64,000 bases of DNA from Streptomyces sp. TLI_105 (GCF_900105415.1 NZ_FNSM01000001.1:186001-250000), one strand, 5' to 3'; positions 52,313 through 61,446 are shown, numbered from the stretch's first letter. A program made the numbers and translations. The notes: a model not told the origin generated them from the sequence alone.

Positions 52313-52918
52313 ATGCCACAGGCCAGCGCGTATCATCACGGCGATCTGCGAGCCGCCTGCCTGCGGGCGGCCCGGGAACTACTGGAGGAGGACGGCAGCG
52401 CGGGCCTCTCGCTGCGCGCGGTCGCACGGCGGGCCGGAGTCTCGGCGACCGCCCCCTACCGCCACTACGCGGACCGTGAAGCGCTCGTCTCTGCGGTCGC
52501 CGCCGAGGGCTACCGCGAGCTCGCCGAGCACCTGACGGCGGCCCATCCCACCCCGTCGACCCCGGACGATCTGGCCGCCGTCGCCACCGCCTACGTCCGG
52601 TTCGCGCTTGAGCACCCCGCGCTGTTCCGGGCCATGTTCGCCGAGCCCTGCGATCCGACCAGCGAGGAGCGCGTCGCCGCGACCGCCGCCATCTCCGAGT
52701 ACGTCCAGGGCATCGTCCGTGACGCCTTCCCCGGCGCCGACGACACCGGCGCGCTGGCGACCACCGTCTGGGCCCTCGTCCACGGCCTGGCGTTCCTGCA
52801 CCTCGACGGCAAGCTCGACGCCTCCACCCCTGAGGTCGTCGCCCACCAGGTCCGCTCCTCCGTCCTCGCCTTGTTCAGCGTCTCCCCCGCGGTGCAGAAG
52901 GCGATCGCGGCGGGCTGA
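52313..52918 (+). CDS. TetR family regulator (WHG type), probable master of the ATGT-N11-ACAT regulon
   Basis: 201 residues. The N-terminal helix-turn-helix (YHHGDLRAACLRAARELLEE, LRAVARRAGVSATAPYRHYA, DREALVSAVAAEG) is followed by the TetR_C WHG-type domain (ALEHPALFRAMFAEP, TVWALVHGLAFLHLDGKLD). The position next to paired operators shared with OYE-2, and the recurrence of the same operator before OYE-1 and the decarboxylase-like operon, make it the best candidate regulator. Effector not known; an enone or acyl-CoA is plausible. Confidence 0.9.
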   Translation: MPQASAYHHGDLRAACLRAARELLEEDGSAGLSLRAVARRAGVSATAPYRHYADREALVSAVAAEGYRELAEHLTAAHPTPSTPDDLAAVATAYVRFALEHPALFRAMFAEPCDPTSEERVAATAAISEYVQGIVRDAFPGADDTGALATTVWALVHGLAFLHLDGKLDASTPEVVAHQVRSSVLALFSVSPAVQKAIAAG

Positions 52919-52992
52919 CCGGCCAGCGCTGCGACGGTGCCTTCCGCGAACGCGGCCCAGGTTCCGCCCTCGGTGGGCTCGGGGTCCTTCAT

Positions 52993-54030
52993 CTACGCCA
53001 TCAGGGCATGGTCGAGCAGGTCCTGCACGGACCGCTCCTTGTCGGGTGAGGGGGCGTAGCGGGCCAGCAGAGCAAGGTGGTCGTACTCGTTCCAGCGGGC
53101 GGCCTGATGCAGCGGCCCCTGGAATCCGGCTGCGTCGGCAGCGATGCGGGCCGTGTCGCGCCGGCGGGTGAGGGTGCCGGCGCGGACAGGGCCGCCCGGT
53201 CGCAGTACCGTTCGACGATCTCCGTACGGGTGAGCATGCCGGGCAGGTGACTGGGCTGACGGCGCATCGCCCGGGCCATGCGGCCGTCGTCGGCCTGCAC
53301 CCAGTAGGCCATGGCGCTGCCGAGGCCCATCAGCGGGTCGCCCAGCGTGGCCAGTTCCCAGTCGAGAACTCCGGTGACCCGCAGGGTCTCCTCGTGGAGG
53401 GCGAGGCTGTCCAGCCGCCAGTCGTTGTGGACGACACAGAGGGCGGCGTCGTCGGGCTGGTGGTCGGCCGGCCAGGCCGTCACGTGCTGGAAGCCGGGCG
53501 TGTTCCAGGTGCGGGCCTGGACGTAGCGACAGGTCCAACCCTCCACCTGGCGGCGGACGTAGCCTTCGCCCTTGCCGAGGTCGGCGAGTCCGGCCGCTGC
53601 GGGATCGACCCGGTGCAGGTCGGCGAGGGCGTCGACGAAGGCTTCCGACAGTGCCCGTGCCCTACCGGACGGCAGGTCCATGCCCTACGGGAGGTTTCCG
53701 CGAAGGATGAGTCCGGGCACCTTGTCCATGACGTAGAAGTCGGCGCCGATGACACCAGGGTCCTGGCAGAGCGCCCGGACCGTGGGGACGAGCGGGAAGA
53801 CGGGCCCCAGTGCCTTCTGGACGCGGTACTCGCGGGCCGTGTCGTGCGCGGAGCCGGCCTTCTTGGCCGCCGGCGGGCGGCGCAGGATCAGCTCTGTTCC
53901 CAGATGCGGGTAGCTCAGCTGGTAGGTGAGGTTCGATGCGCCGCCCGTGAACTGGACGACTTCAGGGCTGGGGCCGTAAGGCCGTCGATCTGCCGCGTCA
54001 GCCAGGCGTGGACGCCTTCGACGTCGAAGG
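52993..54030 (-). pseudogene. aminoglycoside-phosphotransferase-like (ACAD10/11-type) gene, stop and frameshifts
   Basis: In order: VEGVHAWLTRQIDGL (frame shared with the SDR), a slip to VVQFTGGASNLTYQLSYPHL and LILRRPPAAKKAGSAHD, DFYVMDKVPGLILRGNLP, then TAG (near 53690). It resumes GMDLPSGRARALSEAFVDAL, catalytic-loop VVHNDWRLDSLAL (HGD changed to HND) and LDWELATLGDPLMGLG. A last slip near 53190 leads to NEYDHLALLARYAPSPDKER and the stop. At least three lesions. Third member of a decayed ACAD-SDR-kinase operon. Confidence 0.8.
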
Positions 54031-54823
54031 CGTCCTCGGCGCGGGCCGCGCTCTGGTCGGTGGCGATGTAGCCGGGGTGGAGGTTGGTGACGGCGATCGG
54101 CGTGCGGGTGACGGTCATCTCGGCCCGGTTGCCTTCGGCGAGGGCGGACAGGCCGGCCTTGCTGGCCGCGTACGTGGTGAGGTTGCGGGGAAAGCCGCGC
54201 ATGGTGCTCATGGAGGAGACGACCACGAGGTGTCCGGAGCCCTGGGCGCGGAAGATCTCCATGGCGGCCTCGCACTGCGCGAGGGCGGCGGTGAAGTTGG
54301 CCCGGGCGGTCTGCAGATTGGCGTCGAAGCGGCCGGTTCCGATCGGTTTCCCTTTGCCCAGGCCGACGTTGACGATGATGCGGTCCAGGCCGTCCAGGTC
54401 TTCGCGCAGCGCGTGGAAGACGTCGAAGACCTGCTGGTGGTCGTTGGCGTCGAGGCTGCGTACGGACACCTTGATGCCCGGGTGGGCGGCGAGGAGCTCT
54501 TCGCGGAGCGCTTGCAGGCGGTCGGTGCGGCGGGCGCACAGGGCGAGGTCACGGCCGCGGGCGGCGAAGGTACGGGCCATCTGTTCACCGGGGCCTGAGC
54601 TCGCACCGGTGAAGAACGCGTTGCCAGTCGTCGCGCCCGCGCGTCGAAGCGGATGAACGAGACTTCTCCCGAGGGCAGTTCGGCCGACGGGTTGCGATCT
54701 GCGGCTGGCGGTCTGCGGTCTGCGGTCTGCGGTCAGAACACGGCCTCCGACGTAGGCGTGGCGCTCCGCCAGGGCGCGGCCCAGTCCCAGGGCCCCGCCG
54801 GTGATCACGACGCGCTTGCTCAT
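53960..54823 (-). pseudogene. chimeric short-chain dehydrogenase built from two SDR genes
   Basis: The first 35 codons (MSKRVVITGGALGLGRALAE, RHAYVGGRVLTADRRP) are an SDR N-terminus. After a segment of GGTCTGC microsatellite, a second SDR N-terminus begins (NAFFTGASSGPGEQMARTFA), with its own nucleotide-binding motif. It continues through SGHLVVVSSMSTMRGFPRNL and the catalytic TYAASKAGLSALAEGN (YxxxK) to NLHPGYIATDQSA. There it fuses in frame to the start of the phosphotransferase sequence and loses its own C-terminus. Start codon coupled to the ACAD stop (ATGA). Confidence 0.75.
54708..54735. repeat. 7-bp microsatellite GGTCTGC at the SDR junction
   Basis: Four imperfect to perfect copies of GGTCTGC/GGTCTGCG-type units, preceded by related GGCTGGC. 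The run sits between the two SDR N-termini and is a likely slippage or recombination point. Confidence 0.7.
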
Positions 54824-56033
54824 CTCGCGTCCCGGGGGCGGTACCGGCCGAATTCGACCCGGACGATGACGCCGAGGTGGACCTCGTCGGGCCCGTCGGC
54901 CAGGCGCAGGGCGCGGGCGGAGGCGAGGGGGAAGTCGTCGGAGAGTCCTGCGCCGCCGTGGATCTGGATCGCCATGTCGATCACTTCACAGGCCATCGCC
55001 GGGACGGCCGCCTTGACCTGGGACAGTTCGCTGATGGCGCCTGCGGCACCGGCGGTGTCCAGGAGCCAGGCGGCGTGCAGGACCTGGAGCCGGGCCTGGT
55101 TGATGGTGGTCCTGGCTTTGGCGATGCGTTCGCGGTTGTCTCCGAGGTTGCCGAGCGGCTTGCCGAAGGCGGTGCGGGACACGGACCGCTCGCAGGCGAG
55201 TTCCAGGGCGTTCTCGGCGAGTCCGATCAGGCGCATGCAGTGGTGGATGCGGCCGGGGCCGAGTCTTCCCTGGGCGATCTCGAAGCCGCGGCCGGGGCCT
55301 GCGATGACCGCGTCGAGCGGGAGTCGGACGTCGGAGAAGGACACCTCGCCGTGGCCGTAGGGCTCGTCGAGGTAGCCGTGCACCGGCAGCATCCGTTCGA
55401 TGCGCACGCCGGGGGGTTGTCGAGGGACACGAGCACCATCGAGTGACGGGCGTGGCGCGGGGCTTCGGGATCGGTCAGTCCCATGAAGATGACGAAGCGG
55501 CAGTCCGGGTGCCCGATGCCCGTGCTCCACCACTTGCGGCCGTTGAGGACGACGGTGTCGCCGTCCACGAGGGCGGTGGCGGCCATGTTGGCGGCGCCGG
55601 AGGAGGCCACGCCCGGCTCGGTCATGCAGAAGGCCGAGCGGATCTCGCCGCGCAGCAGCGGTTCCGTCCAGCGCCGACGCTGGTCGTCGCTGCCGTAGTG
55701 GGGCAGGACCTCGGCGTTTCCGGTGTCGGGCGCGTTGCAGTTGAAGATCTCGGGCGCGATGAGCGAGCGGCCCATGAGTTCGGCCAGGGGCGCGTATTCG
55801 GTGTTGGTGAGGCCCGCGCCGTAGGTGGGGTCGGGGAGGAACAGGTTCCACAGCCCGGCCGTCTTCGCCTTGGCCTTGAGTTCGTCGATGAGCGACGGGA
55901 TGGACGCCCAGCGGCCCTCCTGACCGCGCAGCGCGGTGAGGTACTCCTGCTCGCGCGGCAGGACCTGCGACGTCATGAATGCGCTGACGCGCTCGATGTA
56001 ATCGCGTGCCTTGGGCGAGTGTCCGAAGTCCAT
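54820..56033 (-). pseudogene. acyl-CoA dehydrogenase (ACAD11-like), one frameshift in a C-run
   Basis: About 400 residues across two frames. The first part has MDFGHSPKARDYIERVSAFM, NAPDTGNAEVLPHYG, FCMTEPGVASSGAANMAATA and GRKWWSTGIGHPDCRFVIFM. In a run of six Cs (about 55412) the frame slips to GVRIERMLPVHGYLDEPYGH, then FEIAQGRLGPGRIHHCMRLI, IQIHGGAGLSDDFPLASARA (flavin-contact motif) and the stop. One-base repair would restore the gene, so a recent mutation or sequencing error is possible. IS debris begins 12 bp upstream of its ATG, so its promoter may be lost. It heads the operon with the SDR and kinase relics. Confidence 0.8.
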
Positions 56034-56044
56034 GCGCTTCCCAT

Positions 56045-56176
56045 CTTGTCGAGCACGCACTCGCCGACCACAAGCGCTGGAAGCGGCTGACCCGCTGGAC
56101 GCACCGTCGAGATGTCCTGCCCGACACCTACCGGGCCATCGCCGGCCTCGTCTCCGACCGCAACACCACCGCCTGA
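56045..56176 (+). pseudogene. IS5-like transposase C-terminal fragment
   Basis: LVEHALADHKRWKRLTRWTH, then DVLPDTYRAIAGLVSDRNTT and stop. This is the catalytic-Glu end of a HARBI1-like IS5 transposase. A terminus-like sequence (TCGTAAGAACTCC at about 56227) follows. Confidence 0.65.
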
Positions 56177-56294
56177 CAAAACCACCGGCTCAGGACCGTG
56201 CATCTCCGACGCAATCACGCACCAGCTCGTAAGAACTCCTAACGGAATGAAGGTTGCCCTCCCGGGCTCGGGGGCTGTGAAGGGCTGGCGGCGG

Positions 56295-56800
56295 TCAGCT
56301 GTCCTTCACGGTGAGGCCGATGTGCTGGGCGAGGGCGGGCGCGAGGTCGAAGAGCTGGAGGGTGCTGATGGTGGCGCCCTTGAGGGCCTCGACACCGGAG
56401 GTGATGCCCAGTGCCGTGGCCTCGCGCAGGTCGACCCGGGCGAGGGTGGCCTTGGTGAGGTCGACCCGCTCCAGGGTCGTCCCCGGGAAGGAGACACCCG
56501 TCAGGCTCGCGCCGGCGAAGTCCACGTCGCGCAGCAGGCAGTCGACGAACGTGACGTCTCGCAGCTGGGCCGCACGCGGGTTGACCGAGTCGAACTCGCA
56601 GTGGTGGAAGGCGGTGCGGCGCATCTGGCTGCCGTGGAGCTGGGTGCCGGCGAGCAGGCTGGAACGGCATTCGGTGTCCAGCCAGACGGTCTCGGCGAGG
56701 TCGCTGCCCACGGTGCGGATGGTGTCTAACCAGACGGTGTCCAGGCGTGCGCGCCGGAACCGGCCGCCGGTGAAGGTCACCGAGGACAGGGCGCAAAGGA
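56295..56800 (-). pseudogene. pentapeptide-repeat protein, N-terminus replaced by IS
   Basis: At least 20 tandem A/C(D/N)LXX-like units, for example FTGGRFRRARLDTVWLDTIR, FVDCLLRDVDFAGASLTGVS and LERVDLTKATLARVDLREAT, then a non-repeat C-terminus (LAPALAQHIGLTVKDS). The upstream sequence is transposase, joined in frame at about 56800-56830. The original start and first coils are missing. Confidence 0.7.
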
Positions 56801-56829
56801 GTGCACACCCGAGGGTCAGGAAGGCGGCG

Positions 56830-57283
56830 AGCGGGATGCCGCCGGCGTCTGTGATCAGGTGATGCTTGCTGCCGGTTCTGCCCCGGTCAACAGGGCTTCG
56901 TCCGGTCCTGGATCCCCCTTTAGGGCCCGGATGCGGGAGCCGTCGACCGCCGCCCGGGAGAAGTCCAGGATGTTCGCACCGCGCAGCTTGGCCAGGAGCA
57001 CCTCGTGCAACCGGGGCCAGACACCCGCCTGGGTCCACTCGGCGAAGCGGCGCCAGCAGGTCATGCCTGAGCCGAAACCGAGGTCCTGCTGCAGGTGCTC
57101 CCAGGCGATCCCGGTGTGCAGGACGGACAGAATGCCCCGGAACACCAGCCGGTCCGGATGCCGCTTGCGCCCCGGATAGCGAACACGACGCTGGACCGTC
57201 GGCAGCAGCGGCTCGATCACCGTCCACAGTTCGTCGTCCACATCCCAGGGCTTGGGCCGAGCCACCCCACACCCCCGGATCAT
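56830..57283 (-). pseudogene. IS5-family transposase N-terminal half
   Basis: PWDVDDELWTVIEPLLPTVQ, YPGRKRHPDRLVFRGILSVL, DLGFGSGMTCWRRFAEWTQA and VDGSRIRALKGDPG form the DUF4096 domain and the first catalytic Asp. After a frame slip near 56900, KHHLITDAGGIPLAAFL ends abruptly at the pentapeptide junction. A likely left terminus (GGAACCCCTAACGA, minus strand) is at about 57330. Confidence 0.75.
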
Positions 57284-57561
57284 CAGTCCCAGAGCGCCCC
57301 CCGAAGATCATTTCGTTAGGGGTTCCAGGGGTGAGTAACTGATACCTGTCGGGCCGATCACTCGGAAATCGCCGACGCGTTCACGGGGCAGTCGCTGATG
57401 CCGTTAACCGGCTGGAGTGAGGGTGCACGGAGAAACCGAACGGCAGGGCCGTATCCTGAGGCAGGCGACGCGGGCACTGCCGATGCGTCGCAGCCGTCCG
57501 TCGCCGCCGGGCGCCGCCCACGCCGGGTACCGGGTGCCCGGCAAACGATCGGGAGTCGACA

Positions 57562-58206
57562 GTGATCAGTCTGGCCGCAGTGGGGGGAGTGGCCCTGGTC
57601 GAATTGGGCATGGCCCTGACCCCGGGACCGAACATGGTCCACCTCGCCTCACGCGCGATTACCCAAGGCCGCAGGGCTGGCCTCGTCAGCCTGAGCGGGA
57701 CCGCCGTGGGATTCCTGTGCTATCTGCTGGCTGCGGCCGCCGGCCTGTCCGCGTTGTTCGCCGCCGTCCCGCTCGCGTACACGATGGTCAAGCTCGCCGG
57801 GGCCGCCTACCTGGCCTACCTGGCCTGGAACATGCTCAAGCCCGGTGGCCGCTCCCCCTTCGCTCCGGCCCAGGATCTGCCTCCCGTCTCCGATGCCCGC
57901 CTGTTCTCCATGGGGCTTCTGACCAACCTGCTCAACCCCAAGATCGCTCTCCTGTACGCCGCTCTTCTGCCCCAGTTCATGGATCCGCAGGCGGGTCCGG
58001 CCTGGGCACAACTGCTGCAGCTCGGCAGTGTGCAGATCATCGTGGGAGTCTCCGTGAACGCTCTGGTCATGCTGAGCGCAGCACGGGTGTCAGGGTTTCT
58101 GGCTACCCGGCCCCGCGTGATGACCGCTCAGCGGTTCGCGGCAGGCGGCTTGCTCGGTGTCTTCGCGCTGCGCACAGCCCTGTCCCGTACCCCTGTCTCG
58201 GCCTGA
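57562..58206 (+). CDS. LysE/RhtB-family amino-acid exporter
   Basis: 214 residues, six predicted transmembrane helices. The family signature LGMALTPGPNMVHLASRAIT (about 15-34) is intact, and LTNLLNPKIALLYAALLPQF (about 117-136) is the second conserved block. GTG at 57562 with GGGAG seven bases upstream. Exports amino acids or small metabolites across the membrane; the specific substrate cannot be told. It stands alone, between a transposase relic and an IS. Confidence 0.9.
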   Translation: MISLAAVGGVALVELGMALTPGPNMVHLASRAITQGRRAGLVSLSGTAVGFLCYLLAAAAGLSALFAAVPLAYTMVKLAGAAYLAYLAWNMLKPGGRSPFAPAQDLPPVSDARLFSMGLLTNLLNPKIALLYAALLPQFMDPQAGPAWAQLLQLGSVQIIVGVSVNALVMLSAARVSGFLATRPRVMTAQRFAAGGLLGVFALRTALSRTPVSA

Positions 58207-58267
58207 GCCATGTACGTGCACCCGTGAGGCCGGTGCTCCGCTGAGGCAGTCGCGGCATCGGCTGGGG

Positions 58268-58281
58268 AGCTGATATCAGCT
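58268..58281. repeat. 14-bp perfect palindrome
   Basis: AGCTGATATCAGCT, 62 bp past the LysE-type gene. It may be a protein-binding dyad; it is too short for a terminator. Confidence 0.35.
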
Positions 58282-58403
58282 GGGCGCAACCGGAAAACAT
58301 GAACAGAGTTACGCGTTCGTCAGCAGACTTGGAGCGATCCTACGGACGAGCCGAGCGTGACAGCGTTCTCTCCCTCAGAGACCTCATTCTGAAACGATCA
58401 GTA

Positions 58404-59130
58404 AAGCGCCTTGCAGAAGGCTTCGGTTCGGGCATTTCCCCTGCATGCGTGGGGTGTTGAGGGCTGGGCCGTGGTGGGTGGAGACGTTCACGGGTCTGCG
58501 GATGCGGCAGTTCGCGCCGCTCTTCGAAGTCTCGCCGGCGACCGCGTGCCGGGTGATCAAGCGGCCGCGGCCGCTGCTCGCGATCGAGCCGGCCACCCGT
58601 CCGGCCGACGCGGTCGACCGGCCGTGGATCGCGGACGGCACCCTGGTCCCGGTCCGCGACCGGAAGACCGGGGCGTCCTCACTCAGTTACCGGTTCTCGG
58701 CGAACGTACAGGTCAACATCGACGCCGACACCACACTGGCCATCGCAGCAGGCGGGCCGGTACCCGGCACCACCACCGACGCGAAGGCCTGGCGGGACTC
58801 CGGCCCGGCCGCCGTCTGCGAGGGCATGACCGCGCCGGCCGACGGCACCTACCTCAACACCGCGCTCGTCGCCCCGCCCCGCAAACGCCCGGGCAGGGCC
58901 CTGCTCCCCTGCAAGGAGGACGACAACGCCGAACACCGACGAGTCCGGGCCCGCATCGAGGCCGCCTTCGCCCGTATGAAGCGCTACGAGATCCTCCGCC
59001 ACTGCCGCCGGCGCGGCAACGGACTCCACCACGCCGTCGCCCCCATGCACAACCTCTCCCCTGCCGCATGACCAGACCGGCCACAAACCCGGCTCCGACC
59101 TGCCCGAACACGAGCTTCCGCAACACGCTT
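58404..59130 (+). mobile_element. IS5-like insertion sequence, copy C (nearly complete, about 727 bp)
   Basis: Left terminus AAGCGCCTTGCAGAAG and right terminus complementary to AAGCGTGTTGCGGAAG form imperfect inverted repeats. One transposase gene lies inside. The last base of the element is the first base of the TGA stop of the neighbouring TetR gene. Confidence 0.8.
58445..59071 (+). CDS. IS5-like (DDE_Tnp_4) transposase, short but open
   Basis: 208 residues. WWVETFTGLRMRQFAPLFEV leads into the core with PWIADGTLVPVRDRKTGASS (first Asp), FSANVQVNIDADTTLAIAA and the C-terminal ARIEAAFARMKRYEILRHCR (Glu). The usual DxGY second-Asp strand reads ADGTYLNTALV, so activity is uncertain. Compared with copies A and B this is the only one without a frame break. 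ATG at 58445 is one of several possible starts. Confidence 0.75.
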   Translation: MRGVLRAGPWWVETFTGLRMRQFAPLFEVSPATACRVIKRPRPLLAIEPATRPADAVDRPWIADGTLVPVRDRKTGASSLSYRFSANVQVNIDADTTLAIAAGGPVPGTTTDAKAWRDSGPAAVCEGMTAPADGTYLNTALVAPPRKRPGRALLPCKEDDNAEHRRVRARIEAAFARMKRYEILRHCRRRGNGLHHAVAPMHNLSPAA

Positions 59131-59765
59131 CAGCCAGGTTCGGGGCCGGGTTCGGGTTCGTCGTGGATGGTCAATGCTCCGGCGAGGTCGAGATCGGCGA
59201 CAGTGCCGTGTGCTCCGGCGCGGACGAGCAGCACTGCGCCGAGCGCGGTGCTCCAGAACGTCCTGGCCTCCACGTCGAGCGGTCGACGGGCCCTCCAGCC
59301 GCGACCGTCGATGAGCCGGCTCGCGAAGTGCTCCGATTGCCGGAACAGCAACTGGAGGTGCCGGTCGACCACGGGGGCGAGCTCGGGCTTGGAGATCGCG
59401 GCGGCGAGTGCTCGCGCCACGGAGGGGAGCGAGGGCATGGCCAGTACGGCGCGGGCGATGTTGCGCCGAAAGGTCGCCGCATCAGGGGCTTGGCGCCCGA
59501 TGCGCTCGATCCGGCGGGCGTCGTGCAGCAGGCCGAGGAAGGCGGCGTGCACGAGCAGCGAGTCCTTGGAGCCGAAGTAGTAGGTGACCTGATTGGGGAA
59601 GGCGCCTGCCGCGTTCGCGATCTCCGCGACGCTCACCTCGGCGCCGGGCCGCTCCTTGCAGAGCTGTGCAGTTGCCTCGATCAGCCGGCGCCTCGTCGCG
59701 CGACCACGGTCGCGCGACCGAGTCGACGCCGATCGAGCTTCGGTTCGCTTCTTCTCCACACCCAA
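59130..59765 (-). CDS. TetR family repressor divergent from ketosynthase
   Basis: 211 residues. The helix-turn-helix is at about 22-68 (RRRLIEATAQLCKERPGAEV, VAEIANAAGAFPNQVTYYFG). The ligand domain ends in an unusual Pro/Glu tail (HDEPEPGPEPG). The stop is created at the edge of an IS, so a few original residues may be lost. TTG 59765 or GTG 59759 are possible starts. Two identical-form 15-bp dyads separate it from the ketosynthase gene, so it probably represses both. Confidence 0.88.
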   Translation of the reverse strand: MGVEKKRTEARSASTRSRDRGRATRRRLIEATAQLCKERPGAEVSVAEIANAAGAFPNQVTYYFGSKDSLLVHAAFLGLLHDARRIERIGRQAPDAATFRRNIARAVLAMPSLPSVARALAAAISKPELAPVVDRHLQLLFRQSEHFASRLIDGRGWRARRPLDVEARTFWSTALGAVLLVRAGAHGTVADLDLAGALTIHDEPEPGPEPG

Positions 59766-59766
59766 A

Positions 59767-59811
59767 TTGTATGTGATACAACAGGTCCCTGTTCACTTGT
59801 ATCGCATACAA
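59767..59811. promoter_or_regulatory. twin operators TTGTAT-N3-ATACAA
   Basis: TTGTATGTGATACAA (59767-59781) and TTGTATCGCATACAA (59797-59811) are perfect dyads with three-base centres, spaced exactly 30 bp centre to centre. They fill the gap between the divergent TetR and ketosynthase genes. Confidence 0.85.
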
Positions 59812-59826
59812 GAAAGGTTGAAGGGC

Positions 59827-61089
59827 ATGCACCGGACTGAAGTCGTCGTGACCGGACTCGGCGCGATCACGCCACTCGGTGGAGACGTGGAGTCCACCTG
59901 GGAAGCCCTGCTTGCCGGCGAGTCCGGCATCCGTGGTGGCGTCCTGCGAGGCCAGGAGGACACCGGCCTTCCCGACATCGTCGCGGGGACGATGTCGATC
60001 GATCCCGCGACGTCACTGCTGCCGGCTCAGGCCAGGCGGCTCGACCGCTCGCAGCAGGCGGCCTTCACCGCGGCGGCCGAAGCCTGGGCCGATGCCGGCG
60101 CCCCGGAGGTGGACCCGGACCGGCTCGCCTCAGCGATCGGCACAGGCATCGGTGGCGTACACACGTTGTTGAAGCAGGACGACGTACTGGAGGCGGCCGG
60201 GATGCGGCGCGTCTCGCCCCGCACGGTCCCGATGCTCATGCCCAATGCGGCGGCGGCGCTGATCAGCATCGAGTACGGCGCACGGGCCGGGGTCTACACG
60301 CCCGTCTCGGCATGCTCTTCCGGTGCCGAGGCGATCGCCCTGGGGGCCAGGCTCATCCGTGCCGGCGAGGCGGACGTGGTCATCGCGGGCGGGACCGAGG
60401 CCGCGATCACCCCGATCACCGTCGCCGGCTTCGCCCAGGCACAAGCACTGTCGCGATACACCGCCGAACCCGCCTCGGCGTCCCGGCCGTTCGCCGCGGA
60501 CCGCAGCGGGTTCGTCCTCAGTGAAGGTGCCGCTGTCGTGGTGCTCGAAAGCGCCGAGCACGCCAGTGCCCGAGGCGCGCGCGTCCACGCGGTACTCGCG
60601 GGCGCCGGCATCGCCGCCGACGCTCACCACATCACGGCCCCCGCTGCCGATGGCGCCGGTCAGATCTCGGCCATGCGGAAGGCCCTCGCGCAAGCCGGTT
60701 TGGCTCCCGAGCAGATCAGCCACATCAACGCCCACGCCACCGGAACTCCCGTCGGCGACGTCGCGGAGGCGCACGCGATCGGGGAGGTCTTCGGCCGCGC
60801 TACCGTGACAGCCCCCAAGGCGGCGCTCGGCCATCTCTTCGGCGCGGCTGGTGCGATCGAGGCGCTCATCGCCGTCCTCAGTGTGGAGCACGGCGTCATC
60901 CCGCCGACCCGCAACCTCACCGCGGCCGGCATCGGGCCCGACATCGATCTCGATGTCGTCGCAGAGCGGCGGGACGTCCCCCAGGAAGCCGTGCTCAGCA
61001 ACTCCTTCGGCTTCGGTGGGCAGAACGTCTCACTCATCGTCACCGGCGCACGGCACCACGCGTCCCGTGCGGTCTCGACCGCACCATGA
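59827..61089 (+). CDS. beta-ketoacyl-ACP synthase II-like (KAS) protein
   Basis: 420 residues, complete FabF-type thiolase fold. Nucleophile C163 in SACSSGAEAI, H303 in NAHATGTPVGD, H336 in LGHLFGAAGA, and the family glycine tail SNSFGFGGQNVSL. Catalyses Claisen condensation of malonyl-ACP with acyl-ACP. ATG at 59827 after AGAAAGG. No ACP, ketoreductase or partner chain-length factor is near, so this is an orphan ketosynthase under private TetR control, perhaps adjusting membrane or specialised lipid synthesis. Confidence 0.93.
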   Translation: MHRTEVVVTGLGAITPLGGDVESTWEALLAGESGIRGGVLRGQEDTGLPDIVAGTMSIDPATSLLPAQARRLDRSQQAAFTAAAEAWADAGAPEVDPDRLASAIGTGIGGVHTLLKQDDVLEAAGMRRVSPRTVPMLMPNAAAALISIEYGARAGVYTPVSACSSGAEAIALGARLIRAGEADVVIAGGTEAAITPITVAGFAQAQALSRYTAEPASASRPFAADRSGFVLSEGAAVVVLESAEHASARGARVHAVLAGAGIAADAHHITAPAADGAGQISAMRKALAQAGLAPEQISHINAHATGTPVGDVAEAHAIGEVFGRATVTAPKAALGHLFGAAGAIEALIAVLSVEHGVIPPTRNLTAAGIGPDIDLDVVAERRDVPQEAVLSNSFGFGGQNVSLIVTGARHHASRAVSTAP

Positions 61090-61119
61090 CCCACGGGGAC
61101 GCACCTTTGTCCGTGGAGA

Positions 61120-61284
61120 GTCGCCATCGACAGATACTTCGGACTCGCCTGCACCGAAGAGCTCCCTGACGAGAAGGCGGCCGCTGCCGCCGCCTTCCTC
61201 CACCGGGCGCGCGTCTGGTTCGCTCCTCACGGCATCACCCCCATCGAGCGAGTCGTGGCCGACAACGGTGCCTGCTACCGCCCC
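61120..61284 (+). pseudogene. IS481-type integrase-core fragment
   Basis: About 55 codons: VAIDRYFGLACTEELPDEKA, FLHRARVWFAPHGITPIER, VVADNGACYRP. The DNG motif is the second catalytic Asp of the rve core. Both ends are missing. Confidence 0.7.
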
Positions 61285-61413
61285 ACAGAGTGCGGGCCAG
61301 GAAGTCGGTGTCGGCGATGGAGGGCGTTTCGAGCGCCCGGACGGGAAGACCGCGTTCGGCCTCGGACTGGGCCGTATGGCGACGCGTGTGGGATGAGGGC
61401 CGCGAGGACCGGC

Positions 61414-61446
61414 GTCGGTAGTCCGTCGGTAGTCCGTCGGTAGTCC
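61414..61446. repeat. three tandem copies of GTCGGTAGTCC
   Basis: Three perfect 11-bp units in a row, in intergenic debris between IS fragments. Confidence 0.9.
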
